Positions 42,818 to 52,348 are shown, counted from the stretch's first letter. The stretch: DNA of 64,000 nucleotides from Planctomycetaceae bacterium (GCA_021372555.1 JAJFUI010000235.1:1-64000); one strand, 5' to 3'. Notes: a model not told the origin generated them from the letters alone. Made by a program: numbers and translations.

Positions 42818-45800
42818 ATGGCCCACAAGCCAGATGCCGCAATTCTGCAAGGTGCGAGTCGCTTATCTTTCGGACGTCAATACGGCATGGCCATCGCCGT
42901 CTTGCTCGCCGGCATCGCGCTCTCCGGCGAACTGTTCTTTCTTCTCCGCGGCCGCGAATGGGACCGCGCACGCGGCGACTTCGACCAAGCCAGCGAAGAG
43001 CGCATCGCGACGTTGTGGAAAGCCGTCGAATCCGACATGCTGCAAATGAGGTCCGTCCAGGCTTTTTTCGCGGCCGAAGAAAAAGTGCTCACCACGGAGT
43101 TCGCCACATTCGTCGCTCCGCTGCTCGAAGGCCGCCACGGGATCCGCGTCATCCAGTGGGCGCCTCGCTCCACGTCGCCAAACGGGAATCAGTCTTTTCG
43201 CATCCGCTACGTGGCTCCCGCCGATTGCGCCAGCGCCGTTCTCGCCCGCGACCTTGCCACCATGCCCGATTGCCGCGAGGCGGTTCAACAATCGCTGCGA
43301 ACCGGCGAATTTGCCATTGGTTCCTCCGTCAAATTGCGTGATCGATGCAGCGCCGCCGGCGTCAGAATCGTTCTTCCGGTGTATCGTCAAGATCGGTCAG
43401 CCGTCGGGGCAAACCATTCTGTCATGCGGCTCGAAGGGCTTATCGCCGGCACGCTGTGTCCCGCAGATATCGGTGAGTCCAGCCTTCGCACGTTGACGCC
43501 TGCAGGAATCGACGTCTGCCTAAGAGACACTTCCACGCCAGCCAATCAGCCCTTACTCTATCGCCATGCCTCGCGGCTGCGGACCACGGGAGAAGCGTCT
43601 GTCGGCGAAAAGCGACTTCAACTGAGCAGAACCTGGGTCGTTGCTGGCCGCCGCTGGACCGTGACGTGCACACCGGCGCCCCAGTTTGCCGCCGCGCAGC
43701 TCACCTGGTACCCCTGGGGCGCGACGGCGGCCGGCCTCCTGCTGAGCGGTCTTTTCGCCGCTTATCTGGCCGGCATCGTCCGCCATAGTGTCCGAACCGC
43801 GGCACTGGCCTTGAAGTTGACGGAAGCGAACCAGCAACTGGAGCAAGAGATTGCCGACCACCAGCGCACGGAAATCACCCTTCGAGAAAGCGAGCGGCGG
43901 CACCGGCTTTTTGCGGAAAACGTCGACGACATCATCTGGACCATGGAGTTGTCCGGCAAGTTGACGTACATGAGCCCCTCGGTGGAACGCGTGCTCGGAT
44001 ACAAGTGGGATGACCGCAATCCCCTGACAATCGCCGACTTGGTTTTGCCCGCCGAGCTCGGTGAGATCGAAAGGCTCATCCACGGTCTCGTTGCCACCGC
44101 AAAGAGCGGACAACACATCCAAGGCGGAAGCGTGCAGGTGCAACTCGTCCGCAAGGATGGCTCGGTGATATGGAGCGAGGAGACCTACAGCGGCGCCTAC
44201 GACGAGTCCGGCCAACTGATCGGCATCCAAGGCATCACTCGCGACATTACTGCCCGGCGACAAATGGAAGACGAGCTGCGGAAGGCCAAGGAGGCGGCCG
44301 AGGCGGCAACGGAGGCAAAAAGCCGGTTCCTGGCCAATATGAGCCATGAAATCCGCACGCCTATGACCTCGATCCTCGGTTACGCCGATCTACTGACCGA
44401 TCCGACCGTCAGCGAAGGCAATCGCCGCGATTTCCTGGCCGTCATCCGCCGCAACGGCGAGTACCTGCTGGGGCTTTTGAACGACATCCTCGACCTGTCG
44501 AAGATCGAGGCCGGCAAGCTGCCCTTGGAACTCGGCCGGTGCAACATCGCATCGCTTGTCGCAGAAGTGGCCACGCTGATTCGCCCACGCGCCGCCCAGC
44601 GGAATCTCGCTCTCTCGGTCGATTACCAAGGCTCGCTGCCAGAGACGATTCTCACCGACGACGCCCGCCTGCGGCAGGCGTTGGTCAATCTGGTCGGGAA
44701 CGCCGTCAAGTTCACCGAGCGAGGAAGCGTCCGAATCACCGTCGCCTTCTGGCCGCAATGGGAGAATTCGCTGCCTGCTGTTCGCCTGGAAGTCATTGAC
44801 ACCGGCATCGGCATCCAGCCCGAAGTGCTCTCCCAATTGTTCCAGCCGTTCGTACAGGCCGACTCGTCGGTATCGCGCCGATTCGGCGGCAGCGGCCTCG
44901 GCCTCGCGATTTCTCGACACATCGTCGAAATGCTCGGCGGCGAACTGACCGCAACCAGCGTCCCAGGGCAGGGCAGCACATTCACCATCACCATGCCTAC
45001 CGGCAGCCTGGACGGCGTCGCCATGCATTCACCGACCGCCACCGAACTGGAACGAATGGCGGTCGAAGACGCCGAGCAGCCAGCGCCCAATCTGCTGGCT
45101 GGCGCCCGGGTCCTACTGGCCGAAGACGGATTCGACAATCGGGAGCTAATCCAGATGGTCTTGCGGGCGGCCGGAGCCACCATCGAAACTGTCGAGAATG
45201 GCCAAGAGGCTGTGACCCGCGCCGAAGCCGAACCGTTCGACGTTGTCCTCATGGACATGAACATGCCCATCGTGGATGGCTATGAGGCAACGCGATCGCT
45301 TCGCGACCGCGGCTACCGGGGCGCGATCCTCGCTCTCACGGCCAGCGTCCTCCCGACGGACACCGACCGCTGCCTGGCCGCGGGCTGCAACGAACATCTG
45401 ACGAAGCCCATCGACCGCGCGAGACTGCTGGAAACGATCAAGTTCTATGCCGGCAACGCGTCACATACAAGGAGAATGCCGCCGGCGTCCCAGCCGGTTG
45501 TCTCACTGCTCATCGACGACCCCGAGGTGGCCGACATCGTGCCAGGATTTATCGGCCGGCTGCCCGGATACGTCACGTCGATGCGCGAGGCATATGCCGC
45601 CGGTCGCTACGAAGAGCTTCAACGATCTGCGCATCAACTGAAGGGGGCAGGGGGATGCTACGGCTATCCCTCCTTGACCGACGCCGGACGAACGCTCGAG
45701 GAGGCCGCGAAACAACGCGATGAAAGTGCGGCTCAGCGCGGCCTCGACGCTATTGCGGTCTTGTGCCAAGCCATTCAACAAGGATATGAATCCGCGATTT

Positions 45801-45820
45801 TTGCAGGGGAACCTAGATGA
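42818..45820 (+). CDS. Hybrid sensor histidine kinase: CHASE, PAS, HisKA, ATPase, receiver, HPt
   Basis: 1000 residues. Membrane helices at about 21-42 and 303-325 flank an extracytoplasmic CHASE-like sensor domain (ending near RIVLPVYRQD). A PAS domain lies at about 360-485, HisKA with His510 in NMSHEIRTP, an ATPase with NLVGNAVKFT, DTGIGI and GSGLGLAIS, a receiver domain with Asp813 in LMDMNMP, and a C-terminal HPt with His939 in AHQLKGAGG. All phosphotransfer residues are intact. Its stop overlaps the ATG of the receiver-GGDEF gene, the likely target of the phosphorelay. The stimulus is not evident. Confidence 0.92.
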   Translation: MAHKPDAAILQGASRLSFGRQYGMAIAVLLAGIALSGELFFLLRGREWDRARGDFDQASEERIATLWKAVESDMLQMRSVQAFFAAEEKVLTTEFATFVAPLLEGRHGIRVIQWAPRSTSPNGNQSFRIRYVAPADCASAVLARDLATMPDCREAVQQSLRTGEFAIGSSVKLRDRCSAAGVRIVLPVYRQDRSAVGANHSVMRLEGLIAGTLCPADIGESSLRTLTPAGIDVCLRDTSTPANQPLLYRHASRLRTTGEASVGEKRLQLSRTWVVAGRRWTVTCTPAPQFAAAQLTWYPWGATAAGLLLSGLFAAYLAGIVRHSVRTAALALKLTEANQQLEQEIADHQRTEITLRESERRHRLFAENVDDIIWTMELSGKLTYMSPSVERVLGYKWDDRNPLTIADLVLPAELGEIERLIHGLVATAKSGQHIQGGSVQVQLVRKDGSVIWSEETYSGAYDESGQLIGIQGITRDITARRQMEDELRKAKEAAEAATEAKSRFLANMSHEIRTPMTSILGYADLLTDPTVSEGNRRDFLAVIRRNGEYLLGLLNDILDLSKIEAGKLPLELGRCNIASLVAEVATLIRPRAAQRNLALSVDYQGSLPETILTDDARLRQALVNLVGNAVKFTERGSVRITVAFWPQWENSLPAVRLEVIDTGIGIQPEVLSQLFQPFVQADSSVSRRFGGSGLGLAISRHIVEMLGGELTATSVPGQGSTFTITMPTGSLDGVAMHSPTATELERMAVEDAEQPAPNLLAGARVLLAEDGFDNRELIQMVLRAAGATIETVENGQEAVTRAEAEPFDVVLMDMNMPIVDGYEATRSLRDRGYRGAILALTASVLPTDTDRCLAAGCNEHLTKPIDRARLLETIKFYAGNASHTRRMPPASQPVVSLLIDDPEVADIVPGFIGRLPGYVTSMREAYAAGRYEELQRSAHQLKGAGGCYGYPSLTDAGRTLEEAAKQRDESAAQRGLDAIAVLCQAIQQGYESAIFAGEPR

Positions 45821-46776
45821 AAGTCCTGATTATCGACGATAGTCCCGATGCACTGCAGGTTGCGAAAGCGCGCTTGGCCAAAGAGCAACTCAGCGTCGTT
45901 TGCGCCGATGGGGGCAAGGCCGGCCTTGAAGCCGCTCGGCGCGAAAATCCGGACCTGATCCTGCTCGATGTCGACATGCCAGAAATGTGCGGCTTTGACG
46001 TTTGCCGCGCCCTCAAGTCGGACCCCGACCTCTGCATGATCCCCGTTCTATTCCTGTCCGGATCGGCAGCGCCCGAAGACAAGGTCCAGGGTCTTGACCT
46101 GGGCGCGATCGACTACGTCGCCAAGCCGTTCGACGCCTTCGAGCTTCGCGCCCGTGTGCGAGCGGCTTTGCGGACGAAGCATTTGCAGGACTTGCTGATC
46201 GAGCATGCCCACATCGATCCGCTCACCGGGCTGCCCAACCGCCGTGCATTGAACGAACGGCTCCAATGCGAATGGGCGCGCGTCGAACGGCACGGCGGCC
46301 AGATGTCGTTCATCATGGCCGACATCGACCACTTCAAGACGGTGAACGACCGTTTCGGTCACCAGGTCGGCGACCGACTGCTGCAAGAGATCTCGCAAGT
46401 CATTGCCGGCCAATGCCGCAAGACCGACATACCCTCACGCCTCGGCGGAGATGAATTTGCGATTCTCGTTCCCGACGAGAAAGCGGAGAACGCCGCCCAC
46501 CTCGCTGAGCGGTGCCGTCGCCGGGCCGAAATGGCCTGCGTCGTGGCCAAGAACGGCGCCGCCCAAACGACCGTGAGTTTCGGCATCGCCGACTCCCGCG
46601 GCGTCGATTCCCCGGAGGCGTTGATCGCCCGCGCCGACGAGGCCCTTTACCGCGCCAAGGGATCGGGCCGCAATCGGTTGGATATCGTCATCGACCCGCA
46701 ACTGGCCACTCCGGCCGCTGGTGCGGTCGCACCCACCGTGTGCCTGTCGGCCGAAAACCAGCCGCTGGCCACCTGA
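45817..46776 (+). CDS. Response regulator with GGDEF domain (diguanylate cyclase)
   Basis: 319 residues: an N-terminal receiver with IIDDSPD and phosphoacceptor Asp51 in LLDVDMP, and a GGDEF domain with DPLTGLPNRRALNERL, DIDHFKTVNDRFGHQVGD and the intact active site RLGGDEFAIL (GGDEF at 210-214). It should make cyclic di-GMP on phosphorylation. The ATGA overlap with the hybrid kinase implies coupled expression and a shared pathway. I see no RxxD inhibitory site before GGDEF. An unstructured tail ends the protein. Cyclic di-GMP often controls exopolysaccharide, so a link with the locus at the left is possible. Confidence 0.93.
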   Translation: MKVLIIDDSPDALQVAKARLAKEQLSVVCADGGKAGLEAARRENPDLILLDVDMPEMCGFDVCRALKSDPDLCMIPVLFLSGSAAPEDKVQGLDLGAIDYVAKPFDAFELRARVRAALRTKHLQDLLIEHAHIDPLTGLPNRRALNERLQCEWARVERHGGQMSFIMADIDHFKTVNDRFGHQVGDRLLQEISQVIAGQCRKTDIPSRLGGDEFAILVPDEKAENAAHLAERCRRRAEMACVVAKNGAAQTTVSFGIADSRGVDSPEALIARADEALYRAKGSGRNRLDIVIDPQLATPAAGAVAPTVCLSAENQPLAT

Positions 46777-46834
46777 CGTCAGCGGCCGCCAAGCCTTGAC
46801 GCAGCCGGCAACCACTGGTCGCCCGCCAAGCTCG

Positions 46835-47425
46835 TTACTCGGGCGGCAGCCCCTTGCCCGGTGGTCCCATCCGAGGCATTCCCTCATCTCCGCCGTGCCC
46901 CATGGGGCCTCGATGTCCCCGACGAGCAGCCTCCGTCTGGCTGACCGCCTGCAACACCCGCCGTTCGATGATCTGGTCCTTCGTCTTTTCTCGATGTTTC
47001 AATTCGAGCGCCCGTCGCTGCTGGCCCACGTCAAACTGCTCGGCCGCTAGTTTGCGCAACTCGTCTTTGATCTTCTCCTGCTGATCCTTGGACGCCGCTC
47101 GATACTTTTTCGCCGTGGCGATGATCCGCCGTTCCAGGTCGCCTTCCTTTTTTGTCAGCTTGTACAGCTCGGGATTGCTCTTTTTCAATGCCCCCAGGCT
47201 CTCGCCGGTTTCGCGCGGCGGCCACGGCAGCCGCTCCCCGTGCCCACCTGCGAAGCCATCCGGCGGCGGTCCCGGCGGCCGCCGGTCGCCCAAAGCACCG
47301 CCCTCGTCGCCGGCCGTCGAGTCCGTCCCCGGCGCGGCGCGTTCGGCCGACTGCGAAAGCGCACCAACTGCCAAGCCAGTGGTCAGAACCGTTAACAGCG
47401 TCGCCCATCGGATCGTTGCTCGCAT
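46835..47425 (-). CDS. Secreted protein with helical core, function unknown
   Basis: 196 residues from ATG 47425; a longer frame to 47476 has no better signal. A signal peptide (MRATIRWATLLTVLTTGLAV) precedes a Gly/Pro-rich segment, then a Lys/Glu/Arg-rich helical region of about 90 residues (LKKSNPELYKLTKKEGDLER and onward) likely to form a coiled coil, and a Gly/Met/Pro-rich end (MGPPGKGLPPE). The layout is reminiscent of small periplasmic Spy/CpxP-like helical proteins, but the diagnostic motifs are not clear. Convergent with the GGDEF gene. Confidence 0.65.
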   Translation of the reverse strand: MRATIRWATLLTVLTTGLAVGALSQSAERAAPGTDSTAGDEGGALGDRRPPGPPPDGFAGGHGERLPWPPRETGESLGALKKSNPELYKLTKKEGDLERRIIATAKKYRAASKDQQEKIKDELRKLAAEQFDVGQQRRALELKHREKTKDQIIERRVLQAVSQTEAARRGHRGPMGHGGDEGMPRMGPPGKGLPPE

Positions 47426-47609
47426 TGGACCGCTCGCGGCTGTGAGATATTGTCCCTTGATCCATAACGGCAGCACTTCCGGAATGTTGCATGTCGCGTC
47501 CGCAACGATCGCATCCCTCGCCCCCTCGTTTGGCTACATTCGACGTTTTGGTGGAATCTGCGGTCGGCTTGTATACAATGCTCCGTCCGCCCCGTCGCAA
47601 GGCGTCGCC

Positions 47610-48542
47610 ATGCTCGTCCGACATTACGCGCAGCTCGGCAAGGCACCGATCACGGCAATGGTTTTGCTGACAACCGGCGTCGGCTATCTACTTGCACCGG
47701 TCGGCAGCGATGGCCGCGTCACGCATTCTGTCACCCGCCTGGTGGTGACGCTCCTCGGCACCGGACTGACGGCCCTTGGCGCCGCGGCCTTCAACGAACT
47801 GCTCGAAATCCGCCGCGACGCCAAGATGCGACGGACCTGTCGCCGTCCGCTGCCCACCGGCGCAATCTCACCCACCCGCGCCTTGCTCTTCGCCGTGGTC
47901 ACCACCTTGGCCGGTCTCGCTATCCTCGCTGCCAGCATCAATTGCTTGACGGCAGCACTCGCATCGCTCAACGTGGCGATCTACACGCTGGTCTACACCT
48001 CGCTCAAACCACGAACCTCGTTGAGTACGCTCGTCGGATCGATTTGCGGGGCGTTGCCGCCGGTGATGGGCTCGACGGCCGCCTCCGGCCGGCTCTCGCC
48101 GGAAGCCGCGCTGCTGGCCGGCATTCTTCTGCTTTGGCAGATACCTCACGCGCTATCGCTCGTCTGGCTCCACCGCGACGACTACGCCCGAGCTGGCTTC
48201 CGCCTGTTGCCGGTCGTCGACCGCGATGGGCGGCTGACATGCCTGACGATCCTCTACTACTGGCTCGCCCTGACGTCGCTCGGCCTGCTGGCGTCCTTAA
48301 GCGGTTTGGCAGGCCAACTGTTCGCCGCCGCTTCCTTCGTGTTGGGCGCAGCGATATCCCTGCTGGCGCTGCAATTCTGCATGGCAAGAAGCGAAAGAAA
48401 CGCCCGCAGGATGTTTTGGGCAAGCATCCTCTACTTGCCACTGCTGTTGGCGCTGCTGGTGGCGGATTGCCCGGCGAAGAGATCGCCCGATGATCCGCAG
48501 TACGCGCCCAACCACACCGCGAAGGCCCCGGTCGACACCTAG
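47610..48542 (+). CDS. ctaB: Heme O synthase (protoheme IX farnesyltransferase, UbiA family)
   Basis: 310 residues with about nine membrane helices. NELLEIRRDAKMRRTCRRPL is the first prenyl-diphosphate metal-binding motif in the N-x3-E-x3-D-x2-M-x-R-T-x2-R-P form specific to CyoE/CtaB rather than other UbiA enzymes, and WLHRDDYARAGFRLLPVVD is the second. It converts heme b to heme O for terminal oxidases. AAGGCG lies before the ATG at 47610; the frame open from 47088 is shadow upstream. No oxidase genes are next to it. Confidence 0.88.
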   Translation: MLVRHYAQLGKAPITAMVLLTTGVGYLLAPVGSDGRVTHSVTRLVVTLLGTGLTALGAAAFNELLEIRRDAKMRRTCRRPLPTGAISPTRALLFAVVTTLAGLAILAASINCLTAALASLNVAIYTLVYTSLKPRTSLSTLVGSICGALPPVMGSTAASGRLSPEAALLAGILLLWQIPHALSLVWLHRDDYARAGFRLLPVVDRDGRLTCLTILYYWLALTSLGLLASLSGLAGQLFAAASFVLGAAISLLALQFCMARSERNARRMFWASILYLPLLLALLVADCPAKRSPDDPQYAPNHTAKAPVDT

Positions 48543-48683
48543 CAGCCGCCAAGCGTCCATTCAAACGGGCTAGATCCTTCGCTGCGCTCACGATGACGGC
48601 AATTATCGGACGCCCTCACGCTTGTCGTGGGCATGCTCTGCCAAGATGCAGCCGGGCGCAACATGGCCGCCGTAGCCGCGTCG

Positions 48684-49958
48684 TTATCGCATCGCCTTGT
48701 CCGAGATGTCCTTGCGGCACCAGGCGCCTGGCCAGCGGATGCACTTTACCGCTCGGTAGGCGTTGAGTTTTGCCTTCGGAATGCTATCGCCCAGGGCGGT
48801 GACGTTGAGCACCCGTCCGCCCACGGTGACCACATGCCCGTTGGACATCGCCGTGCCCGCATGAAAAACCTTCACATCGGGGAGCATGTCGGCGTCGACC
48901 AGCCCGCGAATTTGGTGACCCTTCTTGTAATTCGACGGATACCCTTCGCTGGCCATGACAACGCACACCGCGGGCCGCGGATCCCAGTCCAACGGGCCCA
49001 ACTGATCGAGTTTTCCCTCGACCGTCGCCTCGAGCACGTCGACCAAGTCGGTCCGAAGGCGCATCAATAGCGGCTGGCACTCCGGATCGCCGAACCGCAC
49101 GTTGAACTCGAGCACCTTCGGCCCTTGCTTCGTCATCATCAGCCCGGCATAGAGCACGCCGCGGAACGGCCGGCGATCCCGCTTCATCGCATGGACCGTC
49201 GGAACGAGCACGTGCTCCTCAATCCAGTGCAGGGTCGAGCTATCGACCAGCGGGGCAGGGCAGTAGGCCCCCATCCCGCCGGTGTTCGGACCGGTGTCGC
49301 CGTCGAACGCCGCCTTATGGTCCTGAGCCGGCTCGAGTGTAACGATCGTCTGCCCGTCAGTGATGGCCAGCACGCTCGCTTCCTGTCCGTCGAGGCGTTC
49401 CTCGATGACCAACCGATTGCCGGCCGCGCCAAACGCCCTCTGCTGAGCAATTTGCTCGACCGCCTGCAGGGCCTCGTCGCGACCGGCGCACACGACTACG
49501 CCCTTGCCCGCGGCCAGCCCATCGGCCTTGACCACGACCGGCACGTCTTCGCGATCCTTGAGGAACCTCAAGGCATGCTCGGGATCGGTGAACGTCTGAT
49601 AGTCGGCCGTGGGCACGTCGGCGTGCCGCAACAGGTCCTTGCAGAAGACCTTGCTGGCCTCGAGCTCGGCAGCGGACCGCCGCGGACCAAACGCCCGCAG
49701 CCCCGCTTCTTCGAACGCGTCGACGATGCCAGCCGCCAGCGGACCCTCAGGGCCAACCACGCACAACCGAACATCGTTTTCCTTGGCAAAGCGGATAAGC
49801 CCGGCGAAATCGTTCGGCTGAATGTCGACATTCTCGCCGTCGTAATCGGTTCCGGCGTTACCCGGCGCAACGAAGACGCGATCCGCCCTCGGACTCTGAG
49901 TGATCTTCCAGGCCAGCGCGTGCTCTCGCCCACCGCTGCCGACGACCAAGATGTTCAT
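48684..49958 (-). CDS. purD: Phosphoribosylamine-glycine ligase
   Basis: 424 residues, normal length for PurD. MNILVVGSGGREHALAWKI is the family start, ADGLAAGKGVVVC the ATP-grasp glycine loop, and HKAAFDGDTGPNTGGMGAYC and EFNVRFGDPECQ are the diagnostic motifs. It catalyses the second step of purine biosynthesis: phosphoribosylamine plus glycine plus ATP to GAR. I place the start at ATG 49958, where the homologous N-terminus begins; the frame open to 50087 is not supported. It stands alone with respect to purine genes. Divergent from the prepilin peptidase. Confidence 0.96.
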   Translation of the reverse strand: MNILVVGSGGREHALAWKITQSPRADRVFVAPGNAGTDYDGENVDIQPNDFAGLIRFAKENDVRLCVVGPEGPLAAGIVDAFEEAGLRAFGPRRSAAELEASKVFCKDLLRHADVPTADYQTFTDPEHALRFLKDREDVPVVVKADGLAAGKGVVVCAGRDEALQAVEQIAQQRAFGAAGNRLVIEERLDGQEASVLAITDGQTIVTLEPAQDHKAAFDGDTGPNTGGMGAYCPAPLVDSSTLHWIEEHVLVPTVHAMKRDRRPFRGVLYAGLMMTKQGPKVLEFNVRFGDPECQPLLMRLRTDLVDVLEATVEGKLDQLGPLDWDPRPAVCVVMASEGYPSNYKKGHQIRGLVDADMLPDVKVFHAGTAMSNGHVVTVGGRVLNVTALGDSIPKAKLNAYRAVKCIRWPGAWCRKDISDKAMR

Positions 49959-50172
49959 GCGATAATCCCTTGCCAAAGACGCTAGAAGACAATCGTCATT
50001 GTAGTAGCTGCCTGCGGCATCGCAAAGGGGATCGACGCCACAATGGGGGGGACGCACAAAGGAACCGCAACTCCCCGCCACCATCAATGCCCACCCAATC
50101 CCGCCTTTGTGTTATTGTTTTATGTTCCGGCGCAGCCGACGACGATCCAAGCGCCAAACGACGAGAGCGCAC

Positions 50173-51435
50173 ATGAACCCCTTCCTGTCTTTGCCACTGA
50201 CGCTTCAACTCGTCGTGGTGTTCATCCTCGGAACGCTTGGCGGCGCGGCCGTAAATTGGGCAGCCTATTATTTGGCGTGGAACCGACGGCCGATCAGCCC
50301 CTGGTCCGCGCCCGATCCTTCCGCGCCCAAGCGACACGCCTGGGACCGCCTGCCGGTGATCGGTTGGCTGGGCCTGCGACGCGAAGTCGCGTTGCACGGG
50401 CCGGGATTTTGGGTCCGCCCCATGCTCGTCGAGATTGTCATGGGCGTCGGCCTCGCTTGGCTGTATTGGTGGGAAGTCGACGCCGCGGGCCTGCTGCCCA
50501 ATATCGCCCGGGCGAACCTAGCGCCGCTTGTCGGCGATATCCTGCAAACGCAGTTCGTGGCGCACGCGATTTTGATTGCACTCATGCTCGCCGGCTCGCT
50601 CATCGATGCGGACGAAAAAATCATCCCCGACGAAATCACCGTCTCGGGAACGCTGATCGGGCTGCTCTTGGCCGCCGCATGGCCAGCTTCCTTGCTGCCG
50701 GTCGTGCAACCGATGGGCAACGGACCGCCAGCCTCCTTGGGCTACTTGCGGCTCACCTCGCCGCTGGAGTGGCCCGCTTGGCTCGACGGTCGCCCTTGGC
50801 GCGAATCGCTCGCCATCGCGCTCGGTTGTTGGTGGCTCTGGTGCGTCGCCATTCTCCCGCGAACCTGGTACACGCGCCACGGTTGCCTTCGAGCCGTGCG
50901 GCTTTGCTGCGCCAGGGTAATCCGCGAACGCGCCACCTACCGCATCCTACGGCTCGCCCTCTTCGGCGCGCTGGCGGTTCTCTTGGTCTGGTACCGCGGC
51001 GGCGTCAATTGGGAATCGCTGCTCACCGCGCTGGTGGGCATGGCCGTCGGCGGGGGGCTGATCTGGTCCGTCCGCATCATCGGCGCGGTGGCGCTAGGGC
51101 GCGAGGCCATGGGCTTCGGCGACGTCATGCTCATGGCCATGATCGGCGCGTTTCTCGGCTGGCAGCCCTGTCTGATGATCTTCTTTCTTGCCCCGGTGGC
51201 CGGCCTGTTCATCGGCCTTGTGCGTCTGTTGCTCGTCCGCGATCGCGAGATTCCCTACGGACCGTTTCTCTGCCTCGCCACGCTGTGCGTCATCGTCTGG
51301 TGGAGCGCTATTTGGGAGTGGGGCCAAGACATCTTCGCCCTCGGCTGGCTCGTCCCCGCCGCAATGCTCTGCTGCCTAATCCTCATGGCCGGCATGCTAG
51401 CGATCTGGCGGCTGATTGTTACGGTATTGCGCTAG
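50173..51435 (+). CDS. Prepilin peptidase, type IV (A24 family)
   Basis: 420 residues from ATG 50173. The two catalytic aspartates are in GSLIDADEKIIPDEITV and GFGDVMLMAMIGAFLGW (the GxGD motif). An N-terminal region with the classical C-x2-C zinc pairs is missing; the equivalent region (about 30-85) has no cysteine, so the N-methylation domain is divergent or lost. A long insertion of about 100 residues lies between the catalytic motifs. It should cleave type IV pilin or type II secretion pseudopilin leader peptides at the inner membrane. The last codon lies in a CTAG shared with the convergent larE gene. Confidence 0.85.
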   Translation: MNPFLSLPLTLQLVVVFILGTLGGAAVNWAAYYLAWNRRPISPWSAPDPSAPKRHAWDRLPVIGWLGLRREVALHGPGFWVRPMLVEIVMGVGLAWLYWWEVDAAGLLPNIARANLAPLVGDILQTQFVAHAILIALMLAGSLIDADEKIIPDEITVSGTLIGLLLAAAWPASLLPVVQPMGNGPPASLGYLRLTSPLEWPAWLDGRPWRESLAIALGCWWLWCVAILPRTWYTRHGCLRAVRLCCARVIRERATYRILRLALFGALAVLLVWYRGGVNWESLLTALVGMAVGGGLIWSVRIIGAVALGREAMGFGDVMLMAMIGAFLGWQPCLMIFFLAPVAGLFIGLVRLLLVRDREIPYGPFLCLATLCVIVWWSAIWEWGQDIFALGWLVPAAMLCCLILMAGMLAIWRLIVTVLR

Positions 51436-52259
51436 CCGGTCAGCACCGCATTCATGCTGCCGCTGCGGAACCCTTCGAGATCGAGCGCGATATATTTGAA
51501 GCCAAGCGAGCGAAAGTGCTCCGTCACCGCGCAGCGAAAATCGGCCTCCGCGAACCGACCGAGCTGCTCCGCCGGAACCTCGATCCGCGCCATATCGCCT
51601 TGGTGATAGCGAACCCTTAGCGGTCGAAACCCACGCTCTCGCAAGAATCGCTCCGCCGCGTCGATCATCCGCAGCCGTTCGGGCGTGACCTCCTGCCCGT
51701 AAGCGATGCGGCTGCTCAAACAGGGTGTAGCCGGCTTGTCGGCCACGGGAAGGCCCCAGGCCGCGGCCAGCTCTCGCAACTCCGCCTTCCTCAGTCCGCA
51801 CTCGGCCAAGGGGCTGCGAACGTTCCGCTCGCGAAGCACCCGTAGCCCGGGCCGGTAGTCGCTCTGATCGTCGTGATTGCTTCCATCGGCGACGACCGCC
51901 AGGCCAAGGCGTTTGGCAACCTCTTCCACGCGAGCAAACACCTCCTGCTTGCAATGGTAGCAGCGGTCCGGCCCGTTCGCCCGATAGGCCGCTATGGACA
52001 ATTCGTCCGTCGGGACAGTCTCAAGTCGAATGCCAATGTGCCGAGCGAGCTCTGCGCACTCCTCCAACTCGCCCGCCGCCATGCTCTGGCTATAGCCCGT
52101 GACGGCCACCGCTTGCTCGCCAAGCGCCAACTCGGCGGCTTTCGCGAGCACGGTGCTGTCCAAACCGCCGGAGAACGCCACCGCGCAGGTGCCGTACCCG
52201 CGCAGCGTTTCGAGCAACCGGTCGCGCTTCTGAGCGAGCTCGGGAGAAATTTGCATCAT
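51432..52259 (-). CDS. larE: ATP-dependent sacrificial sulfur transferase
   Basis: 275 residues. SGGLDSTVLAKA is the PP-loop ATPase site, CYHCKQEVFARV the conserved Cys pair region, and KPATPCLSSRIAYGQEVTPE contains the sulfur-donating cysteine of LarE. LarE gives sulfur from its own cysteine to the nickel-pincer cofactor precursor used by lactate racemase and related enzymes. No larA, larB or larC is in the window. ATG 52259 or the next ATG at 52256 could be used. The stop codon shares the CTAG with the convergent prepilin peptidase gene. Confidence 0.9.
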   Translation of the reverse strand: MMQISPELAQKRDRLLETLRGYGTCAVAFSGGLDSTVLAKAAELALGEQAVAVTGYSQSMAAGELEECAELARHIGIRLETVPTDELSIAAYRANGPDRCYHCKQEVFARVEEVAKRLGLAVVADGSNHDDQSDYRPGLRVLRERNVRSPLAECGLRKAELRELAAAWGLPVADKPATPCLSSRIAYGQEVTPERLRMIDAAERFLRERGFRPLRVRYHQGDMARIEVPAEQLGRFAEADFRCAVTEHFRSLGFKYIALDLEGFRSGSMNAVLTG

Positions 52260-52348
52260 GCAGCAAAAGCTTCCAGATTCAGCGATCAGCCGCTCGACTT
52301 TATGGACGCCGTATCATCCGCAGGCCAATCGCCGATTGCAGCGATCCG

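Noticed and set aside
42664-43341. Plus-strand frame of 225 codons overlapping the kinase start
   Set aside because: Arg/His/Ser-rich, alternate frame of the kinase gene, no start signal; not coding.
50043-51620. Plus-strand open frame of 525 codons overlapping the prepilin peptidase gene
   Set aside because: It is the +1 frame shadow of the real gene: Arg/Ala/His-rich, no domain, and it runs through the end of larE.
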